Below the pieces are notes generated by a model, which saw only the letters and a program-made list of their open reading frames with translations, made no database searches and had not been told where the DNA came from. From Hortaea werneckii (taxonomy: Eukaryota > Ascomycota > Dothideomycetes > Mycosphaerellales > Teratosphaeriaceae), in contig JBAOKB010000033.1 of NCBI GenBank assembly GCA_037044905.1, positions 1 to 61,008 of the forward strand: a DNA stretch of 61,008 nucleotides, read 5' to 3'. Position numbers and translations under genes: made by a program. Shown here piece after piece: positions 53,000-61,008 of the stretch (position 1 is its first letter; each line of letters opens with the position of its first letter).

Positions 53000-54381
53000 T
53001 CACAGCACACTACGAAAGGTTGGAATATCAAGCAGTAATTGTCCCGGCTCAACAGGGTAGTCAGCCGAACCACCATCACTGCAGGAAATGTCAGCAAATG
53101 TGACGCAGGCGAGCATGTACTCTCGACTTACCGATGCATGGCACAGACAAAGAGCTTGCCCAACTCCTTGAGGCCTTTCTCCGTCATGAAACCCTGCGAG
53201 CCATTAGTTATTAGCATTTCCCACAACGCAGTGATCGACTGACGATTCAGCCCATCCGAGATTGCACTCGAAGCCTCGTCATCATGTGTAGCTGCCACTC
53301 TGACTTGAAAGAATGGAGCGCTGTCCAAGATGTCGATGTCGGCGTCAAATTCCACACCCTCTTCCACAACATGTCGGCCCTGGAAAGACACGCCAGTCAT
53401 TTCTTTCGTGTGCTCCTTGACGACATGATTTACCCAGCCAGCGAAATGCGATAACGAATCTTTGTAATTGAGCCAGTCGAAGCGCCAGGAGAAAGCATTG
53501 CTAGCGTAGTACTGCGGCAAACATTGCTCGCGAATCTCCTTGCAAGCTAGTAAGATGGAAGGCTCCCTGAGCTCGTATAGCATGCCAGTGACTTCGAATG
53601 GGTCGAAATGTTCTTCGTCATTATCTTGCTCATTGATGAAGGGATCCTCGCTGTTCTGGTAGCAGCTCTCGTCCTGGTCGCTGGCAAGACCATTGCCGGC
53701 ACAGTGCTCACATTCCGCGTCACGGCACTCGCCACTTAGGCATAGTGATGGTGGCGCGATTGTAGAGCTAGCGGCAATGTTTACGAAGAAAATTTGCGAA
53801 CTCATACTTGGATTAGCTTCGGAGCGGTGGTCGCCGTCGCTGTCGCTCAGAGTGGTGTCCGCTCCGTCATCAGTGCTGGTGCAGCCTTCGCTCTCTGACA
53901 TAAAATCCACGTGCGCAAAGGAATCTTCGTCTATACTCAATTCACTGATGTCAGCGTCGGAGCTTGCACAATAAGAAGCGCCATTGACGCTCTGACTGCT
54001 GCCGCTGTTTTCGGGGGTTCCCGTCACCCAGTTGCCGGCCGAACAGTCGTCGGCAGCCGTCAAATTTGCACCATACTGCTCCCACCACTGATTATTACCG
54101 GGCTCCGTGGTCGTTGGCAGACTGAAGGCTAAATCAAGGGGACCAGGCAGGTCATCGTCCCAGCGATCGTCAATTCTACGGGGCAATGCTCGCGGCAGAA
54201 AGACCACAGAGCGATCGTGGTCGTAGATGGCTAGCTTATAGATGCGGCCTCGAACATGCTGGGGTAAATGCAGAAACCCGGTTGTCGAAGTTTTTGAACA
54301 AAGAGCTGCATGCAGGCGATCGCTCCACCTGTGGTAGTTTTGACGGTCTTCAGACCCAGCCTCTGAGTGACCGTAAGCCAT
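53000..54381 (-). CDS. F-box/2EXR-like protein, lineage-specific
   Basis: 442 aa, two exons (53132-54381 and 53000-53078), intron 53 nt (GTAAGT...GCAG). The ATG at 54381 (MAYGHSEAGS) is preferred; upstream codons begin with TTG. The N-terminal block FLHLPQHVRGRIYKLAIYDH with VVFLPRALPRR resembles the fungal F-box/2EXR pattern (LP-x-x-VR-x-x-IY). A second block, LREPSILLACKEIREQCLPQ with YYASNAFSWRFDW, is typical of those proteins. In between is a long acidic Ser/Asp-rich disordered segment with a Cys cluster (LSGECRDAECEHC). Exon 2 adds a short tail (DGGSADYPVEPGQLLLDIPT). Probably a substrate adaptor or of unknown function. Confidence 0.68.
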
Positions 54382-54940
54382 TTTCACGCTGTTCAAGATC
54401 TCTTCACATGTACCGTCCTCCCTTTAGAGATCACATTTCACGGAATCCGACCCGGATAAGATAGTCTCGTCGAGGTGCAATTGTCTTGTGTTAGTCTCAG
54501 AGCAATATGGTGAACGCCTCGTTCAACAGCTATCGCCGTTAACACGTCTCGTGCTGATGGCTTGTGAAAGCCTGTGTTGATGTATCGCGAAGTTGCCTTG
54601 GGTTTCACAGAAGCAGGTACTCAGGTCATCTAGCTCGTCTAGCAGAAGCAACATCGAACTTCCAAAACGTAGGTAGGGAAGCTGCAGGTGGAGCGGGAAA
54701 CTCCGCTTCTGGTGCCTGAGGATTGAACACGGAGGCCTCCACGAGATCTCCGTTCACTCCAGTAGATCTACCCGAGGTTCACTGTCACATGTCGGTCTAA
54801 TGTGGATGGCAATTCGACAAAGCCGCGCCCATTCGACCGGCATTATCCGCAAGGTAAGAAGCACAAGGTAGTACTCGTCTTCCTTCTGAACATTCCATCT
54901 CTCTTTGTTGCAATACCTTACATACCATCTTCTCGACATA
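54382..54940. other. Divergent intergenic region, about 560 bp
   Basis: Promoters of the F-box-like gene and the acyl-CoA dehydrogenase. No other feature seen. Confidence 0.5.
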
Positions 54941-56299
54941 ATGGCCTCTCTTGCACGCACACTTAGACCGCTCGCCCGCGCTGCTGCCTCATCTCCACGC
55001 ACGCCTCTAAGCCGAAGCCTGCTATCTCGTGCAGCATTAAGACAGCAAGCACCAAGATGCCTCTCCAGCACCCCAAAGCGGCGGTACGATACGGACAATG
55101 TCACCACCGAGGGCGAGCCTTACGACCTCGATACCATGACTCCAACTCCTATCTTCCATTTCACCGAGACTGAGCAGGCTATGGCCGACACGGTCTCCAA
55201 GTTCGCCGCCGAAACCATCCTTCCCAAGGTTCGCGAGATGGACGAATCTGAGCACATGGATCCAGCAGTCGTGGAGCAGTGCTTCGAACAAGGCCTGATG
55301 GGAATAGAGATCCCCGAGAAGTATGGCGGAGCCGGCATGAATTTCACCTCGGCTATTGTCGGAATCGAGGAGCTTGCGAGAGTAGACCCAAGCGTCAGCG
55401 TGATGGTAGACGTACACAATACTCTTGTCAACACAGCAATATTGAAATATGGCACCGAGGAGAGCAGGAAGAAGTGGCTGCCGCAATTGGCGACGAACAC
55501 CGTCGGCTCCTTCTGTTTGTCGGAGCCAGCTTCCGGCTCTGATGCTTTCGCCTTGAAGACTAAAGCCGAAAAGACGAGCGACGGATACAAGATCTCTGGC
55601 AGCAAGATGTGGATCACCAACAGCATGGAAGCCAACTTCTTCATTGTCTTTGCTAACCTTGACCCATCTAAGGGCTACAAGGGCATCACCGCCTTCATTG
55701 TGGAGAAAGACACGAAGGGATTCAGCATTGCCAAGAAGGAGAAGAAGCTGGGCATCCGCGCCTCCTCCACTTGTGTCATCAACTTCGACGATGTCGAGGT
55801 CCCGGCTTCCAATCTTCTCGGAAAAGAAGGGGAAGGCTACAAGTATGCCATCGGACTCCTGAACGAGGGCAGAATTGGCATCGCAGCGCAGATGACAGGT
55901 CTCGCCCTGGGCGCTTGGGAGAACGCCGCTCGCTACGTCTGGAACGACCGCAAGCAGTTTGGCAGCTTGGTGGGCGAATTCCAGGGAATGCAATTCCAGC
56001 TCGCACAGGCATACACAGACATCACGGCCGCCCGGGCACTCGTATATAACGCAGCGCGAAAGAAGGAAGCCGGTCTCGACTTCGTCAGGGACGCAGCGAT
56101 GGCTAAGCTCTTCGCCTCGCAGGTCGCAGGTCGCGTGAGTGGAAACGCTATCGAATGGATGGGTGGCATGGGCTTCGTCAGAGAGGGATTGGCGGAGAAG
56201 TACTGGAGAGACTCAAAGATTGGTGCCATTTACGAGGGTACTAGCAACATTCAGTTGCAGACGATTGCGCGATTGCTGCAGAGGGAGTACAGCGGCTGA
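54941..56299 (+). CDS. Mitochondrial short/branched-chain acyl-CoA dehydrogenase
   Basis: FAD enzyme that makes the first double bond in beta-oxidation or in branched-chain amino-acid breakdown; 452 aa, one exon. The N-terminal presequence (MASLARTLRPLARAAASSPR) is Arg/Ala/Ser-rich without acidic residues, indicating a mitochondrial target. The core has ELARVDPSVSVMVDVHNTLV, the FAD/acyl motif FCLSEPASGSDAFALKTKAE, KMWITNS, VDFDDVEVP-like INFDDVEVPASNLLGKEGEG, and EWMGGMGFVREGLAEKYWRD. Catalytic Glu432 lies in IYEGTSNIQLQTIAR. Pattern fits SBCAD/SCAD (ACADSB-like) better than medium/long-chain types. The start at 54941 is chosen over 54905, since the presequence starts there. Substrate range is inferred. 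Confidence 0.95.
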   Translation: MASLARTLRPLARAAASSPRTPLSRSLLSRAALRQQAPRCLSSTPKRRYDTDNVTTEGEPYDLDTMTPTPIFHFTETEQAMADTVSKFAAETILPKVREMDESEHMDPAVVEQCFEQGLMGIEIPEKYGGAGMNFTSAIVGIEELARVDPSVSVMVDVHNTLVNTAILKYGTEESRKKWLPQLATNTVGSFCLSEPASGSDAFALKTKAEKTSDGYKISGSKMWITNSMEANFFIVFANLDPSKGYKGITAFIVEKDTKGFSIAKKEKKLGIRASSTCVINFDDVEVPASNLLGKEGEGYKYAIGLLNEGRIGIAAQMTGLALGAWENAARYVWNDRKQFGSLVGEFQGMQFQLAQAYTDITAARALVYNAARKKEAGLDFVRDAAMAKLFASQVAGRVSGNAIEWMGGMGFVREGLAEKYWRDSKIGAIYEGTSNIQLQTIARLLQREYSG

Positions 56300-56712
56300 T
56301 CTAGATGTTCTAAATTTTGTGTAGACCAATAGCAAATTCTTCCAAATATTGCTCTCATGCAGATTGATGTATAAGACATATATGCGGCGAAGGTATTATG
56401 GCGTCTGTGGTATTCCAGGTTGCGACCTTAGAAACATTTCGAGCGCGTGATGTCATGTGAGCAGGCGAAGACGCGTCTCCCACGACTTCACCTGCTTCCA
56501 CGCTTCTCGAAGCCAGTATCGCTTATCGACATTACATCTTGTTCGTCTTCGACAATTCATTCACAATATCTGAGTTTCATTCGCCATGTCCGATATCTTC
56601 GTCACGCCCATCAAGTCATTCAGATAGCCAAGGAAGATAAGGCTGCGTCGCGTATTGACCCTTCAAGGACCTCGCAGTCGCTTTGGTTGACACCTGACCT
56701 TCAATCGCGGGC
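56300..56712. other. Intergenic, about 410 bp
   Basis: Between two plus-strand genes. Holds the 3'-UTR of the dehydrogenase and the lipase promoter; nothing else seen. Confidence 0.5.
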
Positions 56713-58023
56713 ATGCGGGCAGTGAGTATGCTTTACGGCCATCCGCGGATCAGCATAGGTGTTAGAAGGTCTGGGCATATAGTCTCGCTCTCCCAGAAAT
56801 CGCGCGACCTGACAACTTCCTCTCGCCTCATCCGCCAACGAGAGGTCCACGATCCCCGGCTCAAAGAATCATCAGATGGTTCCAAGGAGCCCGATTCCAC
56901 TGAAGGAACGGACATATCTGGGAGAGATGGCGACAACATCATTCATGATCAATTCTCCGTTCTACGCTCTAGTTACCGCGCACCAAAATACCCGATCATC
57001 CTTGCCCACGGACTCCTGGGTTTCGACGAGCTCCGAATCGCTGGTCCAAACATGCCAGGTATAGAGTATTGGTATGGTATTCGTGACGCACTGGCATCAC
57101 GAGACATACAAGTCATGACCGCTACTGTGCCGCCAAGCGGCAGCATCGAGGCGAGAGCGGAGAAGCTCAGCGAGGACATTGAGAGGAAGGCTGGTGGGAG
57201 GGAAGTCAACATTATTGCGTAAGAGCAAACCTTCCTCTACTGAATTTATACATTCACTTGCTACTCTTGCTGACATGCTTTGCTTGTTCAGACACAGTAT
57301 GGTAGGAGATGACAGAACGACACTGCAGAAACGAAGGTTTGTAGCTGACATAGATCTATAGGGGTGAGCGCTATACTTCTCCACCCGCAGGCAGGCATTG
57401 CCACTAACATCCATCTAGAGGTCTCGACTCACGATACATGATCAGCCAGCTCAAGCCTCCTAACGTGATCGTCAAATCTCTGACGACAATATCCACGCCC
57501 CACCGTGGCTCCGCCTTCGCCGATTACATGTTCAAATCTATTGGCATGACCAACATCCCAAAGCTCTACCGTGCACTCGAATTCTTTGGCTTTGAGACTG
57601 GTGCTTTCGAGCAGCTCACCCAGAAGTACATGATGAACTCCTTCAATCCACGTACACCGGATCTGGAAGGGGTTAAATACTACTCCTATGGTGCTCTATT
57701 GCGACCCACCTTAACATCTGTATTTCGCAAGTCTCATCAAATTGTGGACAGTATCGAGGGCCCAAATGATGGGTTAGTGAGCGTCGCGAGCAGCAAATGG
57801 GGCACTTACCGCGGCACTCTGGACAACGTCAGCCATCTCGACCTCATCAATTGGACGAATCGGCTGAGGTGGTACTTCTGGGAGTTGACTGGGCACAAAA
57901 GAAACTTCAATGCCATCGCTTTCTACTTGGGAATTTCAGGTCTGTTCACCTGCTCTTTCCACCCCGGAGGGACAGTAAGTTGCTGACATTATCGCAGATA
58001 TGCTTGCGAAAGAAGGGCTATGA
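56713..58023 (+). CDS. Lipase/alpha-beta hydrolase with two micro-exons
   Basis: 354-aa triacylglycerol-lipase-like hydrolase of a fungal family; probably mitochondrial or lipid-droplet, given the Arg-rich N-terminus with few acids. Five exons: 56713-57218, 57292-57301 (10 nt), 57362-57363 (2 nt), 57419-57939 and 57998-58023; introns 73, 60, 55 and 58 nt. The oxyanion region is ILAHGLLGFDELRIAGP. The nucleophile elbow, IIA-HSMGGLDSRYM with Ser171, exists only after micro-exon splicing. Other triad residues are Asp290 (EGPNDGLVSVASSKWG) and His312 (VSHLDLINWTNRLRW). The end (FYLGISDMLAKEGL) comes from the last exon. Each of the first three introns has its own branch point: CTGAC, CTGAC, CTAAC. 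The start at 56713 may instead be Met6 (56728). Function is confident at family level. Confidence 0.9.
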
Positions 58024-58431
58024 TCTGAACATCTTTGCAACATCCTTTCAGAGTAGCCATGTTCGCGCAAACCCACCTCAAGACCTTTGACAAGGCTCGT
58101 CGCTTGTAGAAATCCTCCCCTCGTAAACACCAGCGCTCCCACGCTTCGAACGGCTTGTGATGGTAAATCAAAACCACAGGTTGGTAGAGAAGACATCAGC
58201 CCTCTAACACTCAATGACACATCTTCTATGCTGATGAGTTGTGAGAGATGTAGCAAACGATCTCGAGCGAGTCTCATTAAAGCGTCTCTATCATTAATAG
58301 TTTAAAAGGGGTATCTATGATCGTAAGCTTACTTCCCCCCAACCTGTATTGTTTACGAAAAGTTCGTCCTCAGCGGACGACATCCAACCAAAAACTCTAC
58401 CCTCGCAACGATATCGCCGGACACAGTCGCT
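58024..58431. other. Convergent 3' intergenic region
   Basis: About 410 bp between convergent genes. No gene seen. Confidence 0.5.
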
Positions 58432-60364
58432 TTAAGAGGAGCTGCTGTGCGAGTCGGCCTTCTCGCGACCCTCGGCACCTTGGAGCGACTCGCGCGGCTT
58501 CTCGTTGCCGTAGGCGCCAGTGTCGTGGACACTGCTGCGTCTGCGCATGGCAGCCTCGAGATACTCTGGCTTGAGGTTGCCGTGCTTGTCGTAATGGTAA
58601 GGCTCCTTGAGTGAGACCGAGACGACGTTGAAGATGTTGGAGGACTTCTTGAAGATTTCGTCCATCTCCTCGAGAGAACGCTGCTTGGTCTCTGGGAAGA
58701 AGAAGTAGGTGACTGGCAGAATTAATCCGCCGTTTCTAGATGACGTTAGCATCTATTCAAAGCTCCGTCAGTCGAGGGTCGACTTACATGACCGCAAAAA
58801 TGGTGTACGTGTTGTGGTGGATGGTTTCGAAGGCAACTGGAGTGATCATGACGACCATGAAGTTGAAGATCCAGTTGGCGGAGGTTGACAAAGCATTGGT
58901 GGGAGCGCGGATTTTGAGAGGAACTAAAAAACAGCAATCTTAGTACATCTCTCATCAGACCAAAGAGGGCGCAAAACGTACCGATTTCGGCCGGGTACAG
59001 CCAGGTCATGCCCAGCCAACCAATGGCGAAGAACGAGTTGAAGATGAAAAGGAAAGCGGCCTGAGTGTAGCCAGCCTGCTTGTCACCATTGTTTCTAAGT
59101 GCCCAGTTCGTGCCAGACAAGACTGCCATTGAGGCGGCCATGCCGAAAGCCTAGGGAGGATCAGCATCACAATCATTTAAAGTGGCGAGCAAAAGCACAT
59201 ACACCAATCAACATGAGAAGACGTCTGCCAGTCTTCTCGATAATGAAGATGGGAATGAAGGCAGCGAGCAAATATTCCGTTCCGTTGCAAGCAGCCAAAA
59301 GTTTGGGCAGATGACCGGTGCCAAGTCCGACTCGGCCGTACAGTGTCGGTGCGTAGTAGGTAATGAGGTTGATACCTGAATTGCTATTGTCAGTTGAATG
59401 CTTCTAATGTCATTAAGGAATCTTCTTACCAGAAATTTGCTGGAACATCTGATTGACATAGGCCAGACAGACACGGTGGAACTCCCGGTACTCGCTCATG
59501 TCGAACAAAGATCGGAAAGAGCCCTTGCTCATTTCCTCAACCGTGGCCAAGACCGCCTGGAACTCAGTAACGAGGGCAGGATCATCGGCTGGCTTATCGT
59601 TCATGTAAGTCAACACCTCCATAGCCTCATCGTGCCGGCCTTGCATGACGAGCCATCTAGGAGACTCTGGAAGGTTCATGATGGATCCAAAAATTATCAA
59701 GGCAAAGACGATCTGGAAGGCCAGCGGGAATCGCCAGGCGACTTCGTTCTCTCCAATGTAAGAGAAACCGTAGTTGATCCAGTAGCTGATCGTAATGCCA
59801 GCAGTAATAAGCATGCCTTCGATCATTACAAGAGGGCCACGCTTGTGCGACTGAGCTGTCTCGGACTGCCATGTTGGTACGGTGCTTGTGTTCATGCCGT
59901 TGCCCCAACCAGTTACGATACGCCCAATGACGAATTGAGGCAAGTCGTATGAAGTGCATTGCAAGAGAGCACCGACGGTCATGACAATGGATCCAAAAAA
60001 GATGGTTTTCTTACGCCCGAGGGGGTTGCCGACAAAGATGGTGAAGACAGCGCCGAGGAAACATCCGAGGTTGTAAGCAGCGACTGCAATACCCTGGTAT
60101 GTCGAACGTGTCTCGGCAGAAAGGTCGGATCCAGTGAAGCCTTCCACGGTGGTGATTGATGGGAAATACTTGATGAAGGAATCCAAGTCGAGCAGGCCGC
60201 CCGTGACACCTTGATCATAACCGAAGAGCCTTCCAACTAATTAGCACGACGCAGACTGGATGGCAAGGGTGCCGAACTTACAAAAAGTCCAATCCAGCAA
60301 TGAACGAGATGGTGAGGTTTAGGGCATTGCCCTTGAGGCCGTAGTACTTCTTGATACCCAGCAT
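58432..60364 (-). CDS. MFS sugar transporter (six exons)
   Basis: 554-aa sugar:proton symporter-type permease of the plasma membrane, with 12 TM helices. Exons on the minus strand: 60282-60364, 59430-60229, 59203-59375, 58982-59150, 58788-58923 and 58432-58735; introns 52, 54, 52, 58 and 52 nt. Signatures: GLDFLLFGYDQGVTGGLLDL at the start, GNPLGRKKTIFFGS (loop 2-3), PESPRWLVMQGR (after TM6), QISGINLITYYAPTLYG (TM7), EKTGRRLLMLIGAFGM and YFFFPETKQRSLEEMDEIF (C-terminus). All six joins restore family sequence in frame. The first intron ends in an AAG acceptor (60230), not the TAG seven bases before. The substrate, hexose or disaccharide, cannot be read from sequence. Start at 60364 (MLGIKKYYGLKGN). 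Confidence 0.94.
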
Positions 60365-61008
60365 GGTTAAGCTCGACCAAATCTGGGGTAGTGAGGGGAG
60401 AGGTTGAGAAGCACGCGAGGTTGAGATGGAAGGGCCTTGCAAGAGGTCTATATAGGAACGTGGGTGCGGCGCGAAATGAGGGCATGTGGTGGCCCACACA
60501 CTCCGGATGAAACGCCCGCCGCCCAGATGCAAGAAAAGTGGTTCCGACCTGGACTTCGGGGTCCCTGTTCGTAGCCTCGTAGGATCGTTGCGACTACGCT
60601 AGGGAACTGGAGATACAGCGCAATTATTCCTAGCTATGGCAACGCGGGTAAAGACTATTGCGGCGCCGCGGCTCACCAGTGAACCTAGTGCTTGACCCGT
60701 ATCGCATTTCGCTCAATTGGGCAATCTACATTCTGAGGTCATCTCATGGCTGTCATACTGCATCGGCTGCGACGCTGACTGCCAATGACTACGGGCATGA
60801 GAAAAATACATGCGGCTCTGCTCATTGATGCCGAGAGTTTCTCGTCAGCGGCTTGACAAGCGACCAAGAGCCTGCGGTCCTCACGGCAAAGGCTTCGGGA
60901 TGAAGCCAAGAGAGGGTCAGAGCTTCTCGGTCCTGTGTGCTACTGGAATACCCAAATGGGAAGACCGAAGGAGTCTCCACATCGTCGTTACGCTGCACCA
61001 TGGGGAGC
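60365..61008. other. Upstream region of the sugar transporter, to the window end
   Basis: No gene supported; it presumably holds the transporter promoter, which lies on the minus strand. A TATA-like TATATAGGAACG lies near 60449-60460 (minus-strand equivalent CTATATAG). Confidence 0.4.

Noticed and set aside
55037..55993. 318-codon minus-strand frame
   Set aside because: Antisense to the acyl-CoA dehydrogenase, whose homology is strong.
1..61008. Transposon or retroelement
   Set aside because: No transposase, reverse transcriptase, LTR or long terminal inverted repeats could be seen; only tRNA fragments and simple repeats.

Overview
The window is nuclear DNA of a filamentous ascomycete, most likely a Dothideomycete-type fungus and possibly a melanised one. 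The evidence is short spliceosomal introns (mostly 50-110 nt) with GT donors, CTRAC-like branch points and NAG acceptors, together with fungal protein families: a Csx1/Nam8-type RNA-binding protein, 14-3-3, a fungal RhoGEF, GPI18, TOA1, an Ayg1-type melanin hydrolase, DUF3431, an ING protein and an alpha-arrestin. The species assignment is inference. There is no prokaryotic operon structure, CRISPR array or recognisable intact transposon. Genes lie about 2-3 kb apart on both strands.

Layout. 0-10 kb, minus strand: a three-RRM RNA-binding protein, a four-exon 14-3-3 protein and a three-exon DH-PH RhoGEF. 11-22 kb: six lineage-restricted or poorly characterised fungal proteins, namely a basic coiled-coil protein, a protein of the family often labelled geranylgeranyl pyrophosphate synthetase, a secreted cysteine protein, a one-TM protein and two disordered proteins. 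23-27 kb, plus strand: GPI18 and a medium-chain butanediol/sorbitol-type dehydrogenase. 27.5-29.1 kb: a GIY-YIG-like protein with a zinc ribbon. 29.9-32 kb: an accessory-looking stretch with a candidate four-exon gene, a 91-bp tandem duplication and two defective tRNA-Ser(GCU) copies. 32.9-40.5 kb, plus strand: a 925-aa ING/PHD protein and a 1146-aa disordered protein. 42-46.3 kb: a universal stress protein and an Ayg1-type hydrolase, transcribed divergently. 46.5-54.4 kb, minus strand: DUF3431 protein, TFIIA large subunit, PY-motif alpha-arrestin and an F-box/2EXR-like protein. 54.9-58 kb, plus strand: mitochondrial short/branched-chain acyl-CoA dehydrogenase and a lipase. 58.4-60.4 kb, minus strand: a six-exon MFS sugar transporter.

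Functional themes are housekeeping: RNA binding, 14-3-3 and Rho signalling, GPI-anchor synthesis, transcription initiation, chromatin reading, permease turnover, fatty-acid/branched-chain oxidation and sugar uptake. There is no obvious biosynthetic cluster. The Ayg1-type enzyme points to DHN-melanin synthesis, but no polyketide synthase is present in the window.

The most unusual observation is the lipase gene. The codons for its catalytic His-Ser-Met-Gly-Gly elbow can only be assembled by splicing through a 10-nt exon and then a 2-nt exon, between three complete introns that each have their own branch point. Other points of note are the two tRNA-Ser(GCU) copies broken at the same nucleotide, acceptors ending in AAG in three genes, a double perfect hairpin upstream of GPI18, and an intron that places the stop codon immediately after the splice junction of the RNA-binding protein.
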